Shown piece by piece: positions 8,361 to 14,489 of a stretch of DNA of 64,000 nucleotides. The notes under the pieces are model-generated. The model did no database searches and was not told the origin of the DNA. It saw only the letters and a list, made by a program, of their open reading frames with translations. Location of the stretch: the NCBI GenBank assembly GCA_002428525.1, contig DIWU01000015.1:62001-126000 (forward strand), written 5' to 3'. The position numbers were made by a program, and so were the translations under genes. The stretch comes from a bacterium UBP14_UBA6098. GTDB taxonomy: Bacteria > UBP14 > UBA6098. Numbering within the stretch: position 1 is the stretch's first letter; each line of letters begins with the position of its first letter.

Positions 8361-9656
8361 TTAAAGCGACTCGGTCTTCGAGCTGAAGGTGAAGCCCTCG
8401 CTCATAATTCCCGGTAGCTTGGTGTAGCCGTCGATCCTTTCGGGGCGCGACATCGCGACGATGTTGTTCAAGAATACTATCGGCGATTCGTTCCAGCGCA
8501 TGTTCTTCACCGGCCGGACTATCTTGCCGTCCTCGACGAGAAAAACGCCGTCGCGCGTCATGCCGGTCAGGAGAAGTTCCTTGTGGTCAACATAGCGGAG
8601 ATACCACATGTTCTTGACCAGAAGGCCGCGCTTGCAGGACTTGATAAGGTCCTCAACGCTTTTATCCTCGCCCTTCATGACAATAGGGAAGAGGCCGGCG
8701 TCCGGCTGATTGCCGGTTTTCGCCGCCCAGAAGCGGTCGTAGTTCAGGCCTTTTAGCACGCCCTTTTCCACAATCTTCTTGGGTTTGATCGGCAGGCCGT
8801 CGCGACCGAAGGTTGGCGCGGGAAGCTCCGGGTCGTCGGTGACCACCGAGATATCGACCTTGTCGGAGAACATCTTCTGGCCGACCTTTCCGGCGAAGAC
8901 CGTCGTGCCCTCGTCGGCGTCGCGGGCCTTCAAGTTCCAGACCAAGAAGCCGAGAATCTCAGCGACCGCGAGCGGCTCGAAGATTACCGTGTAATCCTCC
9001 GGCTCGATATCGGCGGGGTTTTGCGCCATCTCGGCGTTGCCGACCGCCATATCGGCGACCTTGCGGATATCGATCTTCGCGTAGGAACTTTGGTTGTCGA
9101 AGCCCTTGCCGCTACCGGCTGGACCGTGGACTGTGGCGCTGTAGTTGACATTGGTTCCGTCCTCGACGGCAAAGAGGCCCTTCGAGTTCGCGATCGCCTC
9201 GATGGAGGCGTTTGCCTCGAAAAGGCCGCTCGCGCGGAAGCCCTTCGCCTTCGCGCTATCGACGACGACCTTCGCGTCAGCGGCGATTTGCTCGGGCGAC
9301 AGCTCGACGACATCATTGAAGAAGCGCTCGAGCGGCTCGAGGTATTCCTGCGGGCCGAGGATGCCCATAGATTCGGGGTCTTCCGGGGCGTCTTGGGACA
9401 TCTTGGCGGCTAATTCGATAGCCCTTTTAAGCGATTTGTTATCGACCTTATTCGTCGCGAAACTGCCCTTTTTCTTTCCGTCGAATATCTCGATGCGGAT
9501 CTGCTCGCTCTCGCCGGCCATATTCTGCGTGATCGCGTTCTCGCCGAAGCGAGTGGCAATGGTTTTTTCCCATGAATAATAAACCTGAGCGGTTTGCGGG
9601 CTTGCGAAACCGATAATCTTCTCGGTCAGCTTTTTGACTTCCTGCTTGGTTCTCAT
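8361..9656 (-). CDS. pmbA: PmbA/TldE-family subunit
   Basis: 431 residues from the ATG at 9656, which overlaps the tldD stop codon by four bases (ATGA); a longer in-frame reading would run through tldD and is discarded. It shares the lone PmbA's landmarks: GENAITQNMAGESEQ near residue 28, KARDADEGTTVFAGKVGQKMF, LLTGMTRDGVFLVEDGKIVRPVKNMRWNES (split over the C-terminal third) and the ending EGFTFSSKTESL. There is no HEXXXH motif. With tldD upstream it should form the TldD-PmbA heterodimer, a cytoplasmic metalloprotease that acts on unstructured peptides. Confidence 0.9.
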   Translation of the reverse strand: MRTKQEVKKLTEKIIGFASPQTAQVYYSWEKTIATRFGENAITQNMAGESEQIRIEIFDGKKKGSFATNKVDNKSLKRAIELAAKMSQDAPEDPESMGILGPQEYLEPLERFFNDVVELSPEQIAADAKVVVDSAKAKGFRASGLFEANASIEAIANSKGLFAVEDGTNVNYSATVHGPAGSGKGFDNQSSYAKIDIRKVADMAVGNAEMAQNPADIEPEDYTVIFEPLAVAEILGFLVWNLKARDADEGTTVFAGKVGQKMFSDKVDISVVTDDPELPAPTFGRDGLPIKPKKIVEKGVLKGLNYDRFWAAKTGNQPDAGLFPIVMKGEDKSVEDLIKSCKRGLLVKNMWYLRYVDHKELLLTGMTRDGVFLVEDGKIVRPVKNMRWNESPIVFLNNIVAMSRPERIDGYTKLPGIMSEGFTFSSKTESL

Positions 9657-11101
9657 ATCTGCGCACCTCCTACAGCGATGTTGCGGAATCTTGTCCAGCT
9701 GGCGCCGTGGGTCATCCGCATGACCTGCATCGGCTCGCCCTTGCCGCAGTTCATAACGCCGTGCGACTGCCACCACTTTTTGCCGGCGATGGCGTCGCAA
9801 CTGTTCCAGAACTGGGTCGTTTGGGCTTGATAGGTCACCTTTTTGAGGGGCTTTGTGAGCTTGCCGCCCTCGATCATCCAGAACATATCGCCGCCGAACT
9901 GGAAGTTGTTGCGCATCTGGTCGATCGAGAAGCTACCCATGCCCTCGATATAGACGCCGCGGTCAACGCCGGCGATGAGGTCTTCCGGCGAGAGGTTGTC
10001 GTCGGTGCCGGGCTCCATATAGAGGTTGGGGATTCTGTTGATCGGCGGGTGGTCGAAGCCGTCCGAGCGGCAACAGCCGTTGGATTTCTCCCAGCCGATG
10101 ATCGGCGCGGTCTCGCGTGTGCAACCGAGGTTGGCCAGCATACCGTCCTTGACCATCGGGAAGCTATAGAGCTTGACTCCGTCGTCGTCGTAGAACCAGC
10201 TTCCGAGGCCTCCCTCGAGCAGGTTGTTCGCGGTGAAGTTCACGATATCGCTACCGTATTTGTATTTGCCGACCATCTCGGGCTTGACGAAGCTCCGGCC
10301 GGCCATATTGGCCTCCCAGCCGAGAATACGGTCGAGCTCGGTCGGATGGCCGACTGACTCGTGCATTGTGAGTGAGAGGTGCATCGGGTCGAGGACGAGG
10401 TCCATAATACCGCGGGGGGTGTCCTCGGCGCGGCATTTGATTAGGGCCTCCTCGGCCCATTTCTTGGCGCTGGCTTCGAGGGCGATTTGCTTGATGAACT
10501 CCCAGCCGGCCTGCTTAGCGCCGCCTTGGAATCCTCTGGTCTGCGCTTCGCCGGCATCGACCGCGTGGCAGGAGAGCATCGGGTTGGCGAAATAGTTCGT
10601 CAGGTCGAGGTAGCTACCGTCGGAGTTCGCGATGATTCGGTGCATCTTGATGAACTGCAGAAAGCCCCACGCCATAACGATGTTCGGTTGGTCGAGCATA
10701 ATATTTGTGCAGTTGAGGAGTAGTTCGGCCTTTTCTTTGTTAGGGATCGCGAAGGGGTCGATCTCGCAGGGGCCGACGCGGGTGTCGGTGTATTTGGCCT
10801 CGGGGGCCATCACTGCGGGGATATCCTTCGGGACTTTAGTCGATGCTTTAGCGATCGCGATTGCGCGCTTTGTGGTCTTGGCGACCTCGTCCTTGTCGAG
10901 GCGCGTGTTCGAGGCGAAGCCCCAAGCGCCGTCAACGAGCACTCGGACAGCGTAGCCCCAGCTCTCGGTCTCGTCGATGAGCTTGAGCGATTTTCGCTCG
11001 ACATAGACGCGGTTCTGGCGCTCCTCGACGATACGCATATCGGCGAAGGCGGCGCCGGCTTCCTTTGCCGCGTTGAGTGCGACATCGGTGAATTCTTTCA
11101 T
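9653..11101 (-). CDS. tldD: TldD-family zinc metalloprotease
   Basis: 482 residues from the ATG at 11101, chosen because AGGAG lies seven bases upstream; an in-frame start 15 codons earlier lacks this. The catalytic HEXXXH is H-E-S-V-G-H at about residues 247-252 within SLTMHESVGHPTELDRILG, the metal site that distinguishes TldD from PmbA. The family's ETESWGYAVRVLVDGAWGF region lies near residues 45-63. It is followed with ATGA overlap by pmbA and a terminator, so the two-gene operon codes for a complete TldD-PmbA pair. Known roles in other bacteria include microcin maturation and CcdA degradation; no RiPP precursor was recognised beside it. Confidence 0.93.
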   Translation of the reverse strand: MKEFTDVALNAAKEAGAAFADMRIVEERQNRVYVERKSLKLIDETESWGYAVRVLVDGAWGFASNTRLDKDEVAKTTKRAIAIAKASTKVPKDIPAVMAPEAKYTDTRVGPCEIDPFAIPNKEKAELLLNCTNIMLDQPNIVMAWGFLQFIKMHRIIANSDGSYLDLTNYFANPMLSCHAVDAGEAQTRGFQGGAKQAGWEFIKQIALEASAKKWAEEALIKCRAEDTPRGIMDLVLDPMHLSLTMHESVGHPTELDRILGWEANMAGRSFVKPEMVGKYKYGSDIVNFTANNLLEGGLGSWFYDDDGVKLYSFPMVKDGMLANLGCTRETAPIIGWEKSNGCCRSDGFDHPPINRIPNLYMEPGTDDNLSPEDLIAGVDRGVYIEGMGSFSIDQMRNNFQFGGDMFWMIEGGKLTKPLKKVTYQAQTTQFWNSCDAIAGKKWWQSHGVMNCGKGEPMQVMRMTHGASWTRFRNIAVGGAQI

Positions 11102-11510
11102 CTGCGCTCCTTTTCTATATGTTAGTTTGCATATATTATTTATCATACTTAAAAATATAATTTAAAAAGGGAAAGTCAAGGAGAAAATGACCGCTTGGTC
11201 ACATTTTTTATTTTATCGAGGCCTCCATAAAGAATACCGGAGATAGAATACTCGATCGCTTAGAGAATTAAGCGTTTTAGCACTCGAACGGACAAAGCTT
11301 TTCGGAGCGGAATGCGTTTCGATGACGATTTTCTTAAGGAAAACAAGGCTTTGACGCAAAAATATTTTTTAGTCGTTTTATAAATATCTGATGTATAATG
11401 AGATACGGGAGGCGAGTTAGAATTTTTTCCCTTGATTTTGCTTTTAAGAAAATATAATATTCACGTGAAAGAGATAGCGGTTTTGCCGTATTTATATCGA
11501 AGGAGGCAAA
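11102..11510 (+). other. Intergenic region between divergent genes
   Basis: No convincing gene. The left part next to tldD is AT-rich and should hold the tldD promoter. TGACC GCTT GGTCA (11188-11201) followed by ATTTTTTATTTT looks like a small terminator read rightward, but no transcript feeding it is known. The right end holds the promoter for the acidic protein at 11511. Confidence 0.4.
11432..11458 (+). promoter_or_regulatory. Sigma70-type promoter for the small-protein operon
   Basis: TTGATT (11432-11437) and TATAAT (11453-11458) with a 15-base spacer (17 if the overlapping TAATAT is used). The leader then carries AAGGAGG four bases before the ATG at 11511. Confidence 0.5.
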
Positions 11511-11723
11511 ATGTCTCGTGGCGGATTTGTAGATGATTTTTTAGCCGCCCTCGACGAGGGTGAATACCTCAGCAGAAAACAAATGAAGGAGGTTCTCGAC
11601 GCGCTTTGGGAGCTCGACTCCAAATATTTCGAGGCCGCCGGATATTATCCGTTATCGGAGGATTTCGACGACGAAGAGGACGCCGCGGATGATAATTTTT
11701 ACGAGCGCGATACGGATTATTAG
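11511..11723 (+). CDS. Small acidic protein of unknown function
   Basis: 70 residues, not recognised. The start is well supported by AAGGAGG four bases upstream. The first 45 residues look like two amphipathic helices (DDFLAALDEGEYL, RKQMKEVLDALWELDS); the tail is strikingly acidic (SEDFDDEEDAADDN) and ends in ERDTDY. There is no signal peptide or membrane segment, so it is cytoplasmic. Its strong ribosome site, own promoter and following terminator point to high expression. It precedes a strongly basic 25-residue microprotein by 38 bases, and the opposite charges suggest that the two may interact. Confidence 0.7.
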   Translation: MSRGGFVDDFLAALDEGEYLSRKQMKEVLDALWELDSKYFEAAGYYPLSEDFDDEEDAADDNFYERDTDY

Positions 11724-11761
11724 GCCTGTCGCGTAGTTGTAACAATATAAAAGGAGAAAAA

Positions 11762-11839
11762 ATGGCCAAGAAAGCCGCACCGAAGAAGGAAGCCGCACCG
11801 GCAAAAGGGCAGAAAGAAACCCCGAAGAAAAAGGGTTAA
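11762..11839 (+). CDS. Lys/Ala/Pro-rich 25-residue microprotein
   Basis: A complete reading frame from ATG 11762 to TAA 11837-11839. It has a strong ribosome site (AAAGGAG six bases before ATG) and a perfect terminator starting ten bases after the stop. The peptide begins MAKKAAPKKEAAPAK and ends in TPKKKG: nine lysines, five alanines, four prolines and only two acidic residues, resembling histone-H1-like or ribosomal-protein tails. Being basic and disordered, it may bind nucleic acid or the acidic 70-residue protein encoded just upstream. Function unknown; translation is inferred from signals only. Confidence 0.6.
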   Translation: MAKKAAPKKEAAPAKGQKETPKKKG

Positions 11840-11848
11840 TTAACAAAC

Positions 11849-11877
11849 AACCCCTGCGAAAGCGGGGGTTTTTTTGT
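11849..11877 (+). terminator. Strong rho-independent terminator
   Basis: AACCCCTGC and GCGGGGGTT pair (one G-T wobble) around a GAAA tetraloop, followed directly by a run of T. It ends the two-gene small-protein operon. Confidence 0.85.
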
Positions 11878-11894
11878 TGCCCTTCAATTTCAAG

Positions 11895-11928
11895 AGGCCC
11901 CGATTGCTGAAAGGGCCTGTGTTTTTTT
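11895..11928 (+). terminator. Second, weaker terminator-like hairpin
   Basis: AGGCCC (11895-11900) and GGGCCT (11913-11918) around a 12-base loop, with seven T soon after. It could back up the stronger terminator just upstream. Confidence 0.45.
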
Positions 11929-11994
11929 CATTATTTGTTGAAATTGACCGACATTCGGTTATAATATCATAAATGAGCTTAATTAAAGGCCGTT

Positions 11995-12279
11995 ATGAGA
12001 AGGTTAAAACTCATTATCGTTTTTCTGCTCCTCGTATTCTGCGGACAGGTTTTCGCCGGCGAGAACGAGGGTAATGATCTCGGGTTTGTTAAATATATCC
12101 CCTATGCCATTGCTATAATTATATATATCCTCGGCTCGAAACTGAAACCGAAGGGCACCGAAGAGAACAAGCCCTTCTCCGGCCTTATTCGCAAACGAAA
12201 GCAGGAGATCGGCCCGAAGGATACATCCATCGTGTATGACGGCTACGAACGCAACTACGAACCAATCGAACCTAAATGA
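11995..12279 (+). CDS. Small exported membrane protein of unknown function
   Basis: 94 residues. A signal peptide (about residues 1-21, ending QVFA) is followed by a short acidic linker and a second hydrophobic helix (about 32-46, YIPYAIAIIIYILG). The tail of about 48 residues is charged (KLKPKGTEE, RKRKQEI). Not a recognised family. Its stop overlaps the next start (ATGA), so it is co-translated with the lipoprotein encoded immediately downstream. Confidence 0.65.
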   Translation: MRRLKLIIVFLLLVFCGQVFAGENEGNDLGFVKYIPYAIAIIIYILGSKLKPKGTEENKPFSGLIRKRKQEIGPKDTSIVYDGYERNYEPIEPK

Positions 12280-12764
12280 AGCCGCTTGCTTTGATAGTAA
12301 TCGCGATGGTTTGCGCCCTTGTCGCCGGTTGTGGAACCGCCCCGGAGATCAAGCCCGGCGATGTCCGCTTGGAGATAGACGACAACCGGCCCTCGATCTA
12401 TATCGTCCCACCGGAAGACCCTGTCGGAACGGCGAAATCGGTTATAACCGATTACAATGAATCCTCGGGCGGCCTTTGCCGAAGCTTCAACGAGCGTATC
12501 GAATTCGACAATATCACGGTTTATCGCGAAGTTAAGAATATAACCTATTATAGCTATTGGTATTACGGCCTCGTCAAATCGATGGAGGAGGAGCGCTGTT
12601 GGGAGCCGGCCGGAGTTCGCAAGGATATCGAGATCAGCGGATGTATCTACGACGGAACGCGTAAGCTGATCAACTACGAGGCTGTGGTAAACGGCGTGCC
12701 GTATTACTACGCCGGTGTTTTCAACTCGGATACCGTCGATTACGGCCAATTCCCGACGAATTAA
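12276..12764 (+). CDS. Putative lipoprotein
   Basis: 162 residues. The N-terminus has a lipoprotein signal with lipobox LVAGC (Cys19), predicting lipid attachment after cleavage. The mature part has the GTAPEIKPGDVRLEIDD start and is rich in tyrosine (NITYYSYWYYGL, PYYYAGVF), suggesting a small beta-domain. No family recognised. It forms an overlapping pair with the preceding membrane protein, so a shared envelope role is likely. Confidence 0.65.
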   Translation: MKPLALIVIAMVCALVAGCGTAPEIKPGDVRLEIDDNRPSIYIVPPEDPVGTAKSVITDYNESSGGLCRSFNERIEFDNITVYREVKNITYYSYWYYGLVKSMEEERCWEPAGVRKDIEISGCIYDGTRKLINYEAVVNGVPYYYAGVFNSDTVDYGQFPTN

Positions 12765-13021
12765 CACGCGCTCGAATTCGATTGAGCTTGACACGCCCGC
12801 CCTCGACGGGTATTTTTTTGCGGTGAAATCGAGCGGTGGGCTGTTCGGTGCCCGAGGTTTTTGATAGCTTTCGGATTTGTGCCGGGAATTCGATCCTCGG
12901 AGTCGGGGGAGGGCGTGGCGAGATCGGTTTATCCGTTTATTAGAATCGCTACGGGCTGTTTGGTTGAGTGCAGATGAAATGAGGCTTGCGAGGCGATTGC
13001 CTCCAAGATGATCGAATGCTC
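12765..13021 (+). other. Intergenic region upstream of the tRNA-Ser repeats
   Basis: No gene seen. A weak CCCG/CGGG hairpin followed by seven T near 12795-12820 may end the lipoprotein transcript. A GAGGC GATT GCCTC hairpin is at 12990-13003. No convincing promoter for the downstream tRNA was found. Confidence 0.4.
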
Positions 13022-13225
13022 GTGTCGGAGCGGCCGAGCATATTCAAATAAAATAAAGAGGTGCCGGAGCGGCCGATCGAATATGCCTCGCATATTCAAA
13101 TAAAATATACTAAAGAGGTGTCGGAGCGGCCGATCGAATATGCCTCGCATATTCAGATAAAATATACTGGAGAGGTGCCGGAGCGGCCGATCGAATATGC
13201 CTCGCATATTCAGATAAAATATACT
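13022..13225 (+). repeat. Tandem array of 57-bp units derived from the tRNA-Ser 5' end
   Basis: Three full 57-bp units begin at 13055, 13112 and 13169, preceded by a shortened unit at about 13022-13054; the next period begins the genuine tRNA gene at 13226. Each unit starts with a copy of the first 18 bases of the tRNA (GGAGAGGTGCCGGAGCGG, with AA for GG in the two older units and one C-to-T change). It continues with CCGATC, a perfect hairpin GAATATGC CTC GCATATTC, and an AT-rich end AATAAAATATACT. The partial unit lacks most of the hairpin. Both strands happen to stay open because 57 is a multiple of three; a repeated 19-residue peptide could be read but lacks a start signal. Confidence 0.93.
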
Positions 13226-13311
13226 GGAGAGGTGCCGGAGCGGTTTAACGGGGCGGTCTTGAAAACCGTTGTCCCCTACGGGGACCCCGGGTTCGAATCC
13301 CGGCCTCTCCG
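13226..13311 (+). tRNA. tRNA-Ser (anticodon UGA)
   Basis: An 86-base type II tRNA. The acceptor stem is GGAGAGG / CCTCTCC, the anticodon loop CTTGAAA gives UGA, the long variable arm is GTCCCC TAC GGGGAC, and the T arm is CCGGG TTCGAAT CCCGG. CCA is not encoded. It is preceded by tandem copies of its own first 18 bases and followed by a terminator 9 bases downstream. Confidence 0.97.
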
Positions 13312-13320
13312 GGTTACATG

Positions 13321-13353
13321 AAAGCCCGATTCGCGAACGGATCGGGCTTTTTT
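13321..13353 (+). terminator. Terminator of tRNA-Ser
   Basis: AAAGCCCGAT and ATCGGGCTTT form a 10-bp perfect stem around a 10-base loop, followed by more T. Confidence 0.88.
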
Positions 13354-13367
13354 ATGCTTTCCGAGCC

Positions 13368-13654
13368 GGTGGTCGAACGCTCCGCGCCGGTGGTCGAACG
13401 CGCCGAGCCAGTGGTCGAGCGCTCCGCGCCGGTGGTCGAGCGCGCCGCGCCGGTGGTCGAACGCGCCGAGCCGGTGGTCGAGGGTTCCGCGCCGGTGGTT
13501 GAGCGCTCCGATTCAAATCGGAACGGCTGACCACTCGATCAACTCCTTTGACCACTCGATCAAAACGCCCGACCACCCGAGAGATACGGCCCACCACGCG
13601 CAATTTCCCCTCGACCACTCGAAAGAAACGACCGATACTCCGCGCGATTTATCC
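13368..13654 (+). repeat. Inverted array of 21-bp repeats
   Basis: Seven units of exactly 21 bp start with GGTGGTCGA or a close variant at 13368, 13389, 13410, 13431, 13452, 13473 and 13494. They lead into a perfect palindrome TCCGATT CA AATCGGA (13507-13522). After it the core appears in opposite orientation (GACCACTCGA) at 13529, 13550, 13571, 13592 (CACCAC) and 13613, again every 21 bp, with a decayed unit at 13634. Read as protein the first half gives PVVERSA-like heptads. Such VVER readings are typical of short palindromic intergenic repeats that are often mis-annotated as genes, so I treat this as non-coding. Nothing else occupies the 13354-13738 interval. Confidence 0.88.
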
Positions 13655-13738
13655 AACGAATTGGAAATTATCAGCCGACAAGCGGATAACCTCACAAGAT
13701 TGGGTGGGCTGTCAACCGAACCCGCGCGGAATGGGTAT

Positions 13739-13766
13739 TTGACATGGTAATTATAATAGATATAAT
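13739..13766 (+). promoter_or_regulatory. Consensus sigma70 promoter for the DUF4159 operon
   Basis: TTGACA (13739-13744) and TATAAT (13761-13766) are 16 bases apart, a perfect match to both consensus hexamers. Transcription would start near 13773, upstream of the DUF4159 gene. Confidence 0.8.
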
Positions 13767-13811
13767 TCTCAGGCCTATTTAGGTATGAAAAATGCAAGAT
13801 GTTTACAGGAT

Positions 13812-14489
13812 ATGAAAGTTATAAAAGTTAGCGCAATTATACTTGCGACCGCGGTTCTCGCGACCGCGGCCTACTCCGCCGAGGCGCAGGCGGTGCCGTT
13901 CACTGTTGCGCGCCTCAAGTATAGCGGCTCGGGGGACTGGTATGCCAATCCCTCCTCGCTTCCGAATCTGCTGGATTATGTCGCGAAGAATGCGGGAATC
14001 CCCGCGGTTCACACCGGCAAGTATGTTCAGCCGACCGACGACGACTTTTTCAACTATCCCTACATCTATATGACTGGCCACGGCGATGTCCGTTTCGGCG
14101 AGAAAGAGATTGCCCGAATGCGCGAGTATCTCACCAACGGCGGCTTTCTGCACGCCGACGACAACTACGGCATGGACCAGTCCTTCCGCCGCGAGATGAA
14201 GCGGATTTTCCCAGATAAAGAGCTGGTGGAACTGCCCTTCGACCACGAGATCTACCACTGTTTCTACAAATTCCCGCAGGGCCTTCCGAAGATACACGAG
14301 CACGACGGCAAGCCCCCGCAGGGCTTCGGTCTCTTCCACGAAGGGCGGCTCATCGTTTTCTACACATATGAAACCGACCTCGGCGACGGCTGGGAAGACC
14401 CCGAGGTGCACAACGACCCCCCCGAGAAGCGCGAGGCGGCGCTCCGTATGGGCACGAACATCATCGTTTATGCGTTGACGAGACTATGA
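13812..14489 (+). CDS. DUF4159 domain protein (exported)
   Basis: 225 residues from ATG 13812, chosen because the signal peptide (MKVIKVSAIILATAVLATAAYSAEA, cleavage near 27) begins there; an ATG nine codons upstream is possible. The mature protein matches DUF4159: FTVARLKYSGSGDWYANP start, YPYIYMTGHGDVRF strand, LTNGGFLHADDNYGMD and HEIYHCFYKFPQGLPKIHEHDG. The fold is glutamine-amidotransferase-like. Family knowledge: DUF4159 genes accompany MoxR, DUF58, vWA and DUF4175 genes; function is unknown. It overlaps the DUF4175 gene by four bases (ATGA), and the MoxR/Bat cluster lies about 8 kb downstream on the same strand. Confidence 0.9.
   Translation: MKVIKVSAIILATAVLATAAYSAEAQAVPFTVARLKYSGSGDWYANPSSLPNLLDYVAKNAGIPAVHTGKYVQPTDDDFFNYPYIYMTGHGDVRFGEKEIARMREYLTNGGFLHADDNYGMDQSFRREMKRIFPDKELVELPFDHEIYHCFYKFPQGLPKIHEHDGKPPQGFGLFHEGRLIVFYTYETDLGDGWEDPEVHNDPPEKREAALRMGTNIIVYALTRL

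Noticed and set aside
11187..11246. A 19-codon frame after AAGGAG in the tldD upstream region
   Set aside because: It overlaps a terminator-like hairpin, spacing to the ribosome site is short, composition is not protein-like, and no promoter was seen.
13022..13225. CRISPR array
   Set aside because: Units are contiguous 57-bp copies with no variable spacers, and no cas gene is near.
13061..13321. Reading frame across the tRNA-Ser repeats giving a repeated 19-residue peptide (and a matching one on the minus strand)
   Set aside because: The unit is a multiple of three so frames stay open by default on both strands; there is no ribosome-binding site, and the frame runs into the tRNA itself.
13318..13530. 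Frame with PVVERSA-type heptads across the 21-bp array
   Set aside because: It begins inside the tRNA terminator, has no ribosome site, and its VVER content is typical of intergenic repeats translated by mistake.
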